DNA from: Streptomyces sp. ISL-12 | GTDB taxonomy: Bacteria; Actinomycetota; Actinomycetes; Streptomycetales; Streptomycetaceae | DNA: 33,623 nucleotides | Assembly: GCF_018614415.1 (NCBI RefSeq) | Contig: NZ_JAGGOO010000139.1 | Coordinates: 1-33,623, forward strand | Direction of reading: 5' to 3' | Shown here: positions 14,786-22,734 of the stretch, piece after piece | Layout of the letters: each line of letters starts with the position of its first letter | How positions within the stretch are numbered: the first letter of the stretch is position 1 | Notes under the pieces: model-generated | Seen by the model: only the letters and a program-made list of their open reading frames with translations | What the model was told of the DNA's origin: nothing | Databases searched by the model: none | Translations under genes and position numbers: made by a program

Positions 14786-15713
14786 GGCCGTACCTCTCCT
14801 CGGCCTTCCAGAAGTAGACGAAGCCGACGGCACCGGCCAGCACCGCCCAGCCCAGAGCGAAGGCCCAGACGTGCGGCGGCAGGTAGGAGGAGCCGTAGCC
14901 GTCGATCAGCGCGAAGCGGATCAGGTCCATGTAGACGGCGGCCGGGTTCCACTGGAGGACGTCGCTGAGCCAGCCCGGCACGTCCTTGTCGGCGAGCATC
15001 GCCGGGATGGAGAACATCACGCCGGACGCGTACATCCAGGTGCGCATCACGAACGGCATCAGCTGGGCCAGGTCGGGGGTCTTGCTGCCCATCCGGGCGA
15101 AGATCAGCGCGAGGCCGGTGTTGAAGACGAACTGGAGCGCCAGCGCGGGCACCACCAGCAGCCAGCCGAGGCTCGGGTAGCTGCCGAAGCCGATCATGAC
15201 GATGACCAGCACGATCATCGAGTACAGCAGTTGCTGGAGCTGCTGGAACGCGAAGGAGACGGGCAGCGAGGCCCGGGGGAAGTGCAGCGCGCGGACCAGG
15301 CCCAGGTTGCCGGAGATGGCGCGGACGCCCGCGAGCACCGAGGACTGTGTGAAGGTGAAGACGAACACGCCGGTGACCAGGAACGGCACGTAGATGTCGT
15401 GCGGGATGCCCCGGCGGGCGCCGAGCAGCAGGCCGAAGATGAAGAAGTAGACGGCGGCGTTCAGCAGCGGGGTGGCCACCTGCCAGAGCTGGCCGAGTCT
15501 GGCCTGGCTGTACTGGGCGGTCAGCTTCGCCCGTGAGAAGGCGAGGATGAAGTGCCGCCGGTCCCAGAGCTGGCGGACGTACTCGACGAGTGAGGGCCGG
15601 GCGCCGCTCACGGACAGGCCGTACTTCTCGGCGAGCTGTGCCGCCGTGAGGCCCTCGTCGGATGGCACGGGCTTGGTCGTCGCGACCGTGCCGTCGTGCG
15701 TTGTCTCACTCAC
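14778..15713 (-). CDS. ABC-2 type exporter permease (TagG/Wzm-like)
   Basis: 311 aa from GTG 15713 (VSETTHDGTVATTKP). A cytosolic N-terminus of about 80 residues ends in RRHFILAFSRAKLTAQYSQA, the usual entry to ABC-2 permeases. About six membrane helices follow, for example LLNAAVYFFIFGLLLGA, VFTFTQSSVLAGVRAISGN and YSMIVLVIVMIGFGSYPSLG, and the conserved MYASGVMFSIPAML block is near the end. It is the membrane partner of the adjacent ATPase and would move a lipid-linked glycan or teichoic-type polymer across the membrane. Ribosome-binding site is weak (GAAAG). Being next to the glycosyltransferase and CDP-alcohol genes suggests their product is the cargo (inference). Confidence 0.92.
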   Translation of the reverse strand: MSETTHDGTVATTKPVPSDEGLTAAQLAEKYGLSVSGARPSLVEYVRQLWDRRHFILAFSRAKLTAQYSQARLGQLWQVATPLLNAAVYFFIFGLLLGARRGIPHDIYVPFLVTGVFVFTFTQSSVLAGVRAISGNLGLVRALHFPRASLPVSFAFQQLQQLLYSMIVLVIVMIGFGSYPSLGWLLVVPALALQFVFNTGLALIFARMGSKTPDLAQLMPFVMRTWMYASGVMFSIPAMLADKDVPGWLSDVLQWNPAAVYMDLIRFALIDGYGSSYLPPHVWAFALGWAVLAGAVGFVYFWKAEERYGRG

Positions 15714-15761
15714 TAGTGGAAACTTTCGTCTTCGGAGATGCGCGGCCGGTACCGGCCTGAC

Positions 15762-15791
15762 GCATCCCGCGGTTCTCGAACCGCGGGATGC
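15762..15791 (-). terminator. Perfect hairpin after the glycosyltransferase gene
   Basis: GCATCCCGCGGTT pairs with AACCGCGGGATGC around a CTCG tetraloop, 13 perfect pairs starting 18 bases after the glycosyltransferase stop. It lies between that gene and the permease start (15713), so it probably ends the CDP-alcohol operon while allowing a separate promoter or read-through for the exporter. No U-tract. Confidence 0.7.
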
Positions 15792-15808
15792 CCCGGGGTA
15801 CGAGCTTC

Positions 15809-16681
15809 TCAGATCACGGGGGGCCGGCCCAGCCGGGTCAGCCGCCACACCGTACGCCACTGCATGGGCCGGCGGGGACCGCAGGGAGTGGTCCAGCCTT
15901 CCCGGAAGCCGCCGAACCACGCCTTCAGCGCGGGGCGCGAGGGGCGGCGGGCGAGCGTGAGCAGCATCCAGACGCCGAGGTAGACCGGGACCAGGGGGGC
16001 GGGCAGGTTGCGGCGGGCCAGCCAGACCCGGTTGCGGGCGACCATGCGGTGGTAGACCGCGTGCCGCGAGGGCGCGGTCGTGGGGTGGTACAGCACCATG
16101 TCGGACCGGTAGTCGATCATCCAGCCCGCGTCCAGGGCCCGCCAGGCCAGGTCGGTCTCCTCATGGGCGTAGAAGAACGCGTCCGGCAGGCCGCCGACCT
16201 CCTTCAGGACCGCGGTACGTACGGCGTTGGCGCCGCCGAGGAAGGTGGTGACCCGGGAGGAGCGCATCGGGTCGGCGGCGCGCAGCCGGGGGACGTGGCG
16301 GCGCTGGGTCTCGCCGGTGGCCGGGTCGGCGATGCGGAAGCTGACGATGCCGAGCTTCTCGTCGGCCGCGAACGCCTTCCGGCACAGTTCGGCGGTGTCG
16401 GTACGGGCCAGCAGGCCGTCGTCGTCGAGGAACAGCAGGATGTCGACCTCGCTGCCGCCGGGGCCGAACGCCTCGATGCCGACGTTGCGTCCGCCGGGGA
16501 TGCCGAGGTTCTCCGGCAGTTCGACGGTGCGCACGCCGTCGGGTACGTCCGGCACGGGGGAGCCGTTGCCGACGACCACGACCTGGACCGGCTCGCCGTC
16601 CTGCTTGGCGACCGAGTCGATCAGGGCACGCAGTTCGTCGGGGCGGTTGCCCATCGTGATGATGACGGCGCCGACCTTCAT
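15809..16681 (-). CDS. Family 2 glycosyltransferase
   Basis: 290 aa, GT-A fold. The N-terminus reads MKVGAVIITMGNRPDELRAL, the DXD nucleotide-sugar/metal motif is LFLDDDGLL at about residue 88, and the acceptor region is GGANAVRTAVLKEVGG with HEETDLAWRA containing the catalytic acidic pair. The C-terminal part has basic, hydrophobic segments that may touch the membrane. It resembles rhamnosyl- or galactofuranosyl-type transferases used in wall polymers, but the sugar cannot be read. GTG 16693 overlaps the preceding stop as GTGA and is an alternative start adding four residues. It is the last gene of the CDP-alcohol operon; the product probably adds sugar to the exported molecule (inference). 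Confidence 0.88.
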   Translation of the reverse strand: MKVGAVIITMGNRPDELRALIDSVAKQDGEPVQVVVVGNGSPVPDVPDGVRTVELPENLGIPGGRNVGIEAFGPGGSEVDILLFLDDDGLLARTDTAELCRKAFAADEKLGIVSFRIADPATGETQRRHVPRLRAADPMRSSRVTTFLGGANAVRTAVLKEVGGLPDAFFYAHEETDLAWRALDAGWMIDYRSDMVLYHPTTAPSRHAVYHRMVARNRVWLARRNLPAPLVPVYLGVWMLLTLARRPSRPALKAWFGGFREGWTTPCGPRRPMQWRTVWRLTRLGRPPVI

Positions 16682-16689
16682 GGGGCTGC

Positions 16690-17469
16690 TCACTTCAGCC
16701 TGCTGGAGGCCAGGACGGACACCAGGTGCAGCAGGGTCTGGAGGAGGGCGATGCCGGCCAGGACGGCGGTGCCGAGGCGGGTGAAGAACAGGTCGCCTCG
16801 GACGTGGTCCACGATGGCCAGGACCAGGATGAGCAGGGACGCCTCGATGCCGAGGACGAGGCGGTGGAACTTGAGCATGGCGGCGGCCCGGCGGGCCAGG
16901 GCCATGCCGGAGGAGCGCATCTCGGCGGCGGCCTCCTTGACCGGGGGCATCCCGTTCTGGTGGCGGGCGACGCCGACCAGGTCGGTCTCGGCCTTGATCA
17001 GGATGGCGCCGAGCGCGGCCAGGGTGCCGAGGAAGGCCCACAGCCAGTCGATCCGCCCGGTGCCGAACAGGTCGGCGGCGCGCAGGCCGAGGCCGACCAG
17101 GACGGCGGCGTCGGTGAGGTAGGCACCGACGCGGTCCAGGTACACGCCGCCCAGCGAGTACTGCTTGCGCCAGCGGGCGATCTCGCCGTCGACGCAGTCC
17201 AGCAGCAGGTAGAGCTGGACCGCGACGACGCCGAGCACGGCGCCCCAGATGCCCGGCACCAGCAGGGCCGGGGCGGCGAGCACGCCGCAGACGGTCATCA
17301 GGTACGTGAGCTGGTTGGGCGTGACCCTGGTGTTCACCAGGTAGCGGTCGACCCGCAGGGACACCTCACGCATGTAGAGGCGTCCCATCCAGTGCTCACC
17401 GCTGCGCCGGTCCTTGACCCCCGCGGGGTGCACGACCGGACGTAGTTCAGCTACCGATGGCCTTGACAT
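16690..17469 (-). CDS. CDP-alcohol phosphotransferase family membrane protein with altered motif
   Basis: 259 aa integral membrane protein, about six helices (TYLMTVCGVLAAPALLVPG, WLWAFLGTLAALGAIL, LLILVLAIVDHV, LAGIALLQTLLHL). The CDP-OH-P motif DxxDGxxARx8Gx3Dx3D is present as D91-CV-D94-G-EI-A-R99, G108 and D112, but the last aspartate is Ala116 (LDRVGAYLTD). That residue is usually the catalytic base, so activity may be lost or altered. It would normally transfer a phospho-alcohol from a CDP-alcohol to an acceptor. ATG 17469 overlaps the dehydrogenase gene by 23 bases; no strong ribosome-binding site. A full-motif paralogue is encoded upstream in the same operon. Confidence 0.88.
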   Translation of the reverse strand: MSRPSVAELRPVVHPAGVKDRRSGEHWMGRLYMREVSLRVDRYLVNTRVTPNQLTYLMTVCGVLAAPALLVPGIWGAVLGVVAVQLYLLLDCVDGEIARWRKQYSLGGVYLDRVGAYLTDAAVLVGLGLRAADLFGTGRIDWLWAFLGTLAALGAILIKAETDLVGVARHQNGMPPVKEAAAEMRSSGMALARRAAAMLKFHRLVLGIEASLLILVLAIVDHVRGDLFFTRLGTAVLAGIALLQTLLHLVSVLASSRLK

Positions 17470-18508
17470 AGTCGGTGTAGACGTCCTTGATCTGGTCGGT
17501 TTTCAGGTCGAGGTGTTCGAGGATGGTGTAGCGCCCGGGCCGGGTCTCGGGAGCGAACTCCACGGCGCGGACGAACTCCTCGGGGGTGAAGCCGATCTCC
17601 TCCGGCAGTACCGGCAGTCCGTGCCGGCGCAGCACCTCGGCCATGTACACCGACTCCTCGTGCGCCCCGCGCAGATACATCGCGAAGGCCGCGCCCAGGC
17701 CGCACTGCTCGCCGTGGGCGGCGGCACGCTTGGGGAAGAGCAGGTCGAAGGCGTGGTTGATCTCGTGGCAGGCCCCGGAGGACGGCCGTGAGTCGCCGGA
17801 GACGGACATGGCGATGCCGCTGAGCACCAGCGCCTCGCTCAGCACCTGGAGGAAGTCGTTGTCGCCGATGCCGCCGGGGTGGCGCAGCACGGCCTCGCCG
17901 GCCTGGCGGGCCATGGCGGCGGCCAGGCCGTCGATCCGCTCGCCCTTGACCCGGTTGGCCAGCTCCCAGTCCGCGATCGCGGAGATGTTGGAGACGGCGT
18001 CGCCGATGCCGGCCCGTACGTAGCGCACCGGGGCCTCGCGGATGACGTCGAGGTCGATGACGACGGCGATCGGGTTCGGCACGCCGTAGGAGCCGCGGCC
18101 CGCGTCGTTGTCGAGGGTGGCCACGGGTGAGCACAGGCCGTCGTGGGCGAGATTGGTCGGCACGGCCACCAGGGGCAGACCGACGCGCGCCGCGGCGAAC
18201 TTGGCGCAGTCGATGATCTTGCCGCCGCCGAGTCCGACGACGGCGTCGTAGTGGCCGGCCTTTATGTCGCCGGCCAGCCGGACCGCGTCGTCCAGGGTGC
18301 CGCCGCCGACCTCGTACCAGGTGGCGCCGGGCAGGGACGGGGCGATGCGCTCGCGCAGCCTGGCGCCGGAGCCGCCGCTGACGGCGACGGCGAGGCGGCC
18401 GGAGTGCGAGATGCGCTCGTCGGCGAGGACACAGCCGAGGTCGTCGAGGGCACCCGGGCGGATGTCGACGACCAGCGGCGAGGGGATCAGCCGGGTCAGT
18501 ACTGGCAT
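17447..18508 (-). CDS. Glycerol-1-phosphate dehydrogenase-like, iron/zinc alcohol dehydrogenase superfamily
   Basis: 353 aa, NAD(P)-dependent polyol dehydrogenase. It shows the nucleotide loop GLGGGKIIDCAK (about 92-103), PTNLAHDGLCSPVATL (117-132), and metal ligands that align with D170 (AGIGD), H248 (SSGACHEINH) and H265 (AHGEQCGLG). These blocks match the G1PDH/AraM branch that reduces dihydroxyacetone phosphate to sn-glycerol 1-phosphate, rather than the classic alcohol dehydrogenases. ATG 18508 has GGGAGATCGC before it and overlaps the nucleotidyltransferase gene by 13 bases. In this operon it may make the alcohol phosphate that is then cytidylylated (inference). Dehydroquinate-synthase-like cyclases are a less likely relative. 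Confidence 0.87.
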   Translation of the reverse strand: MPVLTRLIPSPLVVDIRPGALDDLGCVLADERISHSGRLAVAVSGGSGARLRERIAPSLPGATWYEVGGGTLDDAVRLAGDIKAGHYDAVVGLGGGKIIDCAKFAAARVGLPLVAVPTNLAHDGLCSPVATLDNDAGRGSYGVPNPIAVVIDLDVIREAPVRYVRAGIGDAVSNISAIADWELANRVKGERIDGLAAAMARQAGEAVLRHPGGIGDNDFLQVLSEALVLSGIAMSVSGDSRPSSGACHEINHAFDLLFPKRAAAHGEQCGLGAAFAMYLRGAHEESVYMAEVLRRHGLPVLPEEIGFTPEEFVRAVEFAPETRPGRYTILEHLDLKTDQIKDVYTDYVKAIGS

Positions 18509-19251
18509 GCGATCTCCCGTCCACGGGCGAGATCGTCGTGGTTGTCGATCTCGACCCAGCTGACGTCGCCGATGGGAGCCACGTCGACGCGGAAGCCGCG
18601 GTCGACCAGCTCCTGGTAGCCGTGCTCGTAGAACTGCTGGGGGTCGGTCTCCCAGACCGTCTTCAGCGCGTCGGCCAGGTCGGGGGCGGCGTCGCCCTCG
18701 ATGAGGGTGACGCCGATGTACTCGCCGGTCGCCTCGGCCGGGTTCATCAGCTTGGTGATCTTCGTCATGTTCCCCTCGGCGGGGTCGACGACGACCTTCA
18801 TCTCCTCGTCGGCCAGCGACTTCACCGTGTCCAGGGCGAGGATGATCCGCTTGCCCTCGCCGCGGGCGGCGAGCAGCGTCTTCTCGACGGAGACCGGGTG
18901 CACGGTGTCGCCGTTGGCGAGGATCACGCCGTCCTTGAGGGCGTCACGCCCGCACCACAGTGAGTAGGCGTTGTTCCACTCCTCGGCCTTGTCGTTGTCG
19001 ATGAGGGTCAGCTTGAGGCCGTACTTCGCCTCCAGGGCCGCCTTGCGCGCGTAGACGGCCTCCTTGCGGTAGCCGACGATGACCGCGACCTCGGTCAGGC
19101 CGATCTCGGCGAAGTTGCCGAGGGTGAGGTCGAGAACCGTGGGTTCGCCTTCTATGCCCGCGGGCCCCACCGGCACCAGCGCCTTCGGCAGGCTGTCGGT
19201 GTAGGGGCGCAGACGCCGTCCGGCGCCGGCCGCGAGCACGAGGCCGATCAT
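18496..19251 (-). CDS. Nucleotidyltransferase, probably CTP-dependent (LicC/IPCT-like)
   Basis: 251 aa single-domain NTP transferase. The N-terminal signature GLVLAAGAGRRLRPYTDSLP followed by KALVPV gives the phosphate-binding loop and catalytic lysine. Asp in NGDTVH and the C-terminal DVSWVEIDNHDDLARGREI complete the metal-binding pattern. These features resemble phosphocholine and inositol-phosphate cytidylyltransferases more than sugar-1-phosphate uridylyltransferases. Overlapping a G1PDH-like gene on one side and a CDP-alcohol phosphotransferase on the other (ATGA at 19248-19251), it most likely activates a polyol phosphate as a CDP derivative. The actual substrate is not determinable from sequence. 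Confidence 0.88.
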   Translation of the reverse strand: MIGLVLAAGAGRRLRPYTDSLPKALVPVGPAGIEGEPTVLDLTLGNFAEIGLTEVAVIVGYRKEAVYARKAALEAKYGLKLTLIDNDKAEEWNNAYSLWCGRDALKDGVILANGDTVHPVSVEKTLLAARGEGKRIILALDTVKSLADEEMKVVVDPAEGNMTKITKLMNPAEATGEYIGVTLIEGDAAPDLADALKTVWETDPQQFYEHGYQELVDRGFRVDVAPIGDVSWVEIDNHDDLARGREIACQY

Positions 19252-21062
19252 GCGGTTTCTCCTTCGTCGTGTACGGCGGGTGAGCCGGCCCGGTGGGCGG
19301 ACACCCAGTAGCGGATGCTCTCGACGAGCACCAGCAGAGCCACGGCCACGGCGAGGACCGTGAGCGCGACGGTGAACTGTGCGGCGGTGAGCAGCGCGGC
19401 CAGCAGGGCGACCAGCAGCGTGCGGCCCTCGTGCCCCCCGACGGCCCGCCGCAGCCAGTTCGGGGGCGCGCCCGCGCCGCCGCGGATGCGGTAGACCGTG
19501 TCGTAGTGATGGTAGGCGACCGCCGCCACCAGTCCGAAAGCCGCCGGTAGGGCTCCGTTCACGTCCGCTCGGGCCGCCAGCAGCAGGACGGTGCCGTACT
19601 CGGCGGCGCGGAAGAAGGGGGGGACGAGCCAGTCGAGGGCGCCCTTGAGGGGACGCGCGACAGCGAGGGCCGAGGTCAGGGCGTACACGACGGCGGCGAC
19701 CAGGGGCCAGGGGGTGCCGAAGCCGGCCAGTGCGGCCGTGGCGGTGACGGCGGCGCCGCCGATCAGGGCGGCGGCCGGGGCGAGGCCGCCGGGCAGCCCG
19801 CGCGCCACCCGGGTCAGCGCCTCGGCGACGGGCCCGCTGTCCGCGAGGTCGGCCAGCGCCGTCGCGGCGCGGTCGGTGCGGCGGGCCTTGCGGGTCAGCG
19901 AGCGCAGGACGCGGCCGGCCGTGGTGTACGTGGCGGCGAAGGCGCAGCCGATCAGCAGGACGCAGAAGGTGATCCGGGGGGTGGTGGCGGCCGTGAGGAC
20001 GGCGATCATCGCCCAGCGCTCGCCGATCGGCAGCACGATCATGCGGCGGACCCAGACCGTCCAGCCGACGCTGTCGAGCTTGCCGGAGAGGGCGGCGGTG
20101 GGGCTGGTGTTGGCGGTGGCGTCAGTGCCTACGACGTGCGCCTCGTTGAAGGAGAAGTCGACCACGTGCCGGCAGGTCTGGAGGACCATCGCGCCGAGGG
20201 CCAGGGCCCATACGTCGTCGCCGCCGCGGGCGGCGCCGAGGGCGAGGCCGGCGTAGTAGGCGTACTCCTTGGCCCGGTCGAAGGTGGCGTCGAGCCAGGC
20301 GCCGAGGGTGGAGTACTGGAGGGAGTAGCGGGCGAGCTGGCCGTCGGTGCAGTCCAGCACGAAGGAGAAGAGGAGCAGGAGGCCGGCGGCGACGAAGCCG
20401 CCGCGGGTGCCGGTGGCCGCGCAGGCCGCCGCTATGAGCGCGGTGAGCAGGGAGGCGGTGGTGACCTGGTTGGGGGTCAGGCCGCGGCGGGCGCACCAGC
20501 GGGCGAGGTAGCGGGAGTAGGGGCTGACGCAGAAGGTGGTGAAGAAGCCGTCGCGGGCCTTGACCGCCGACTTCAGGCGGACCGCCTCGTCGTCGACGGC
20601 GGCGACCGCCTGCCGGGCCTCGTTGCGGGCCTGCGGGTCGGCGGGCACCGCGGCGACCAGGCTGCCCAGCTCGGGCCGGTGCACCTCGGTGCCGTCCTCG
20701 TCGTCGAGGGCGGTGACGATCCGGTCGGCGAGGCTGTCGACCAGGGTGGTACCACCGGCGGTGGAGGTCTGGCGGGCCATCGCGCGGGTCAGGGCCTGGC
20801 GCCCGGCCGGCTGGGCCGTCACGGCGCCCGGAACGGCGGCGAGCGGGAAGCGGGGGTCGGTGAGGCCGAGGCGCAGGGTGTGCAGGTGACCGACGAAGCG
20901 GGCGTCGACCACGGCGACCCGTTCCCCGCCGGGCACCCGGGCCAGCTGGGTCTCGGCGTCGGCGGCGTCGGCCGCGAGGCGGACCTCGAAGCCCAGCTCC
21001 CGCAGATCCGTCTCGATCGACGAACCGGGAACCGGCTGACCGGTGAGGATGGCGGTCGACAA
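19248..21062 (-). CDS. CDP-alcohol phosphotransferase with N-terminal domain and C-terminal DUF5941
   Basis: 604 aa. Residues about 1-165 are soluble and resemble a degenerate nucleotide-binding domain (RVAVVDARFVGHLHTLRLGL). KARDGFFTTFCVSPYSRYLA then RRGLTPNQVT leads into the membrane domain with an intact CDP-OH-P motif: DCTDGQLAR, then G and two Asp in STLGAWLDATFDRAKEYAYY. The C-terminal third is polytopic and carries YHHYDTVYRIRGG and GHEGRTLLV, which I associate with DUF5941. The layout recalls IPCT-DIPPS fusions. The start is TTG 21062: a stop lies two codons upstream, GGGAGTGAG precedes it, and no ATG or GTG follows nearby. It is the first gene of the operon. Confidence 0.9.
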   Translation of the reverse strand: MSTAILTGQPVPGSSIETDLRELGFEVRLAADAADAETQLARVPGGERVAVVDARFVGHLHTLRLGLTDPRFPLAAVPGAVTAQPAGRQALTRAMARQTSTAGGTTLVDSLADRIVTALDDEDGTEVHRPELGSLVAAVPADPQARNEARQAVAAVDDEAVRLKSAVKARDGFFTTFCVSPYSRYLARWCARRGLTPNQVTTASLLTALIAAACAATGTRGGFVAAGLLLLFSFVLDCTDGQLARYSLQYSTLGAWLDATFDRAKEYAYYAGLALGAARGGDDVWALALGAMVLQTCRHVVDFSFNEAHVVGTDATANTSPTAALSGKLDSVGWTVWVRRMIVLPIGERWAMIAVLTAATTPRITFCVLLIGCAFAATYTTAGRVLRSLTRKARRTDRAATALADLADSGPVAEALTRVARGLPGGLAPAAALIGGAAVTATAALAGFGTPWPLVAAVVYALTSALAVARPLKGALDWLVPPFFRAAEYGTVLLLAARADVNGALPAAFGLVAAVAYHHYDTVYRIRGGAGAPPNWLRRAVGGHEGRTLLVALLAALLTAAQFTVALTVLAVAVALLVLVESIRYWVSAHRAGSPAVHDEGETA

Positions 21063-21499
21063 CCGAACTCACTCCCTGGATGCCGACGCCGTGCGCCGGG
21101 CCTGTGCATGGTGGGGGCGCCTGTGTCCACAGCCCCCGGGCGGCATGTCGGCAGAGGTTATCGGATGACCGGAACGCCGTGTTCACCGGCCGTTTCACGG
21201 ACGGTCGACACGACGTGCCCACGCCTTTGCCGCGATCATCATCGGGGATGCGGGGCCCGGCCCACAAACCGCGCCCCCGCCCGCACCGGACGGCGGCGGG
21301 CCGCGGAGCCCGGGTGGAGGGTGCGGCCGGGGGTACGCGAGGGGTGGGCCGACCGGGGCGACCGCCCCTTCTCCCGCGCTGACCTGCGCAACGTTTACGC
21401 AGGTCAGGGCACATGACAACGGTGTTCAGTGCCGCGTTGCCGGATGGTGTCGGCCCGTAGTTCACTGTGCTCCCGGCGGACGACAGGGAGGCGGCTTTC
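21063..21499. other. Divergent intergenic region between the CDP-alcohol operon and the CDF transporter
   Basis: This 437-base region lacks a credible gene. It must hold the minus-strand promoter of the CDP-alcohol operon and the plus-strand promoter of the transporter. A GATAACCT on the minus strand near 21160 could be a -10, without a good -35. The one strong structure is the long inverted repeat at 21379-21407, listed separately. Confidence 0.5.
21379..21407. promoter_or_regulatory. Long inverted repeat, probable operator, upstream of the CDF gene
   Basis: CTGACCTGCG (21379-21388) and CGCAGGTCAG (21398-21407) are perfect 10-bp inverted repeats with a nine-base spacer that contains AACGTT. 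It lies 93 bases before the CDF start and 317 bases before the divergent operon start. Arm length and spacing suit a dimeric repressor or metal sensor better than a terminator, as no gene ends here. The binding protein is unknown. Confidence 0.55.
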
Positions 21500-22450
21500 A
21501 TGGGGGCTGGGCACGATCACGGGCATGCCCACGGCCACGGGCACGGCGCGCCCGCCGGCGGTACGGCGACCGCGGCGTACCGGGGCAGGCTGCGGGTGGC
21601 CCTGGCGATCACGCTCACCGTGATGGTCGTGGAGATCGTCGGCGGCGTACTGGCCGACTCGCTCGCGCTGGTCGCCGACGCGGCGCACATGGCGACGGAC
21701 GCGGTGGGGCTGGGCATGGCCCTGCTGGCGGTCCACTTCGCCGGCCGGCCGCCCAGCGACCGGCGCACCTTCGGGCTGGCCCGGGCCGAGATCCTGGCCG
21801 CGCTGGCCAACTGTCTGCTGCTGCTCGGGGTGGGCGGATACGTCCTGTACGAGGCGGTCGAGCGGTTCGTCTCGCCGGCCGGGACCTCGGGCGGGCTGAC
21901 CGTCGTCTTCGGTGTGATCGGCCTGGTGGCGAACTCGGTGTCGCTGGCGCTGCTGATGCGGGGCCAGGCGGAGAGCCTGAACGTGCGCGGCGCGTTCCTG
22001 GAGGTGGCGGCGGACGCGCTGGGGTCGGTCGCGGTGATCGTGTCCGCCCTGGTGATCGTCACCACCGGCTGGCAGGCCGCCGACCCGATCGCCTCGCTCG
22101 TCATCGGCGTGATGATCGTGCCGCGGACGGTGAAGCTGTTGCGCGAGACGCTGGACGTCCTGCTGGAGGCGGCACCGAAGGACGTCGACATCGCCGAGGT
22201 ACGGGCCCACATCCTGGCCCTCGACGGGGTGGAGGACATCCACGACCTGCACGCGTGGACGATCACGTCCGGCATGCCGGTGCTCTCCGCGCACGTGGTG
22301 GTCGGCTCGGAGACGCTGAGCGCGACCGGCCACGAGAAGATGCTCCACGAGCTCCAGGGCTGCCTGGGCGACCACTTCGACGTGGAACACTGCACCTTCC
22401 AGCTGGAGCCGGGCGGGCACGCGGAGCACGAGGCGCGGCTGTGCCACTGA
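21500..22450 (+). CDS. Cation diffusion facilitator (Zn/Co/Cd efflux) transporter
   Basis: 316 aa from ATG 21500, with GGGAGG eight bases upstream. A histidine-rich N-terminus (MGAGHDHGHAHGHGHG) precedes six predicted membrane helices. The transport-site motif is ALVADAAHMATDAVG (helix II, HxxxD type) with a matching EVAADALGSVAV in helix V (here AxxxD at the first ligand position). The cytosolic C-terminal domain (VEDIHDLHAWTITSGMPVLS) is typical of ZitB/CzcD-type exporters. It exchanges cytosolic divalent metal for protons at the cell membrane. The gene is divergent from the CDP-alcohol operon, and the inverted repeat upstream may give metal-responsive control. Confidence 0.94.
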   Translation: MGAGHDHGHAHGHGHGAPAGGTATAAYRGRLRVALAITLTVMVVEIVGGVLADSLALVADAAHMATDAVGLGMALLAVHFAGRPPSDRRTFGLARAEILAALANCLLLLGVGGYVLYEAVERFVSPAGTSGGLTVVFGVIGLVANSVSLALLMRGQAESLNVRGAFLEVAADALGSVAVIVSALVIVTTGWQAADPIASLVIGVMIVPRTVKLLRETLDVLLEAAPKDVDIAEVRAHILALDGVEDIHDLHAWTITSGMPVLSAHVVVGSETLSATGHEKMLHELQGCLGDHFDVEHCTFQLEPGGHAEHEARLCH

Positions 22451-22479
22451 GGCGACGGGGGCGCACGGGTATCGGGACG

Positions 22480-22505
22480 GGGCGCGTCTTCCGGGGAAGG
22501 CGCCC
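22480..22505 (+). terminator. Probable terminator after the CDF gene
   Basis: GGGCGC and CTTCC on the left pair with GGAAG and GCGCCC on the right, with a two-base GT bulge, starting 30 bases after the stop. No U-tract. The rest of the 284-base gap up to idi (22451-22734) shows no gene. Confidence 0.45.
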
Positions 22506-22734
22506 GGGAACGCAGCCGTCCGCCGGTCCGCGGGCGTCCTGATCCCCGCCAGGTCCGGCGCGGGCGGTTCCCCGTCCGGCGACCGGGCACGATCACCTGC
22601 CGGGCCCGTCCCGGCGCCCGGCCGTACGTGACGGCCTCCCGCGCGGCGGTGCGGGACATGCGGGCGGGGAAGTGCGGGCAGCGCCGGCCGCGTACGGCAC
22701 ACTTGGGGCGCGAGGACCGATGCGAAGGATGGGT

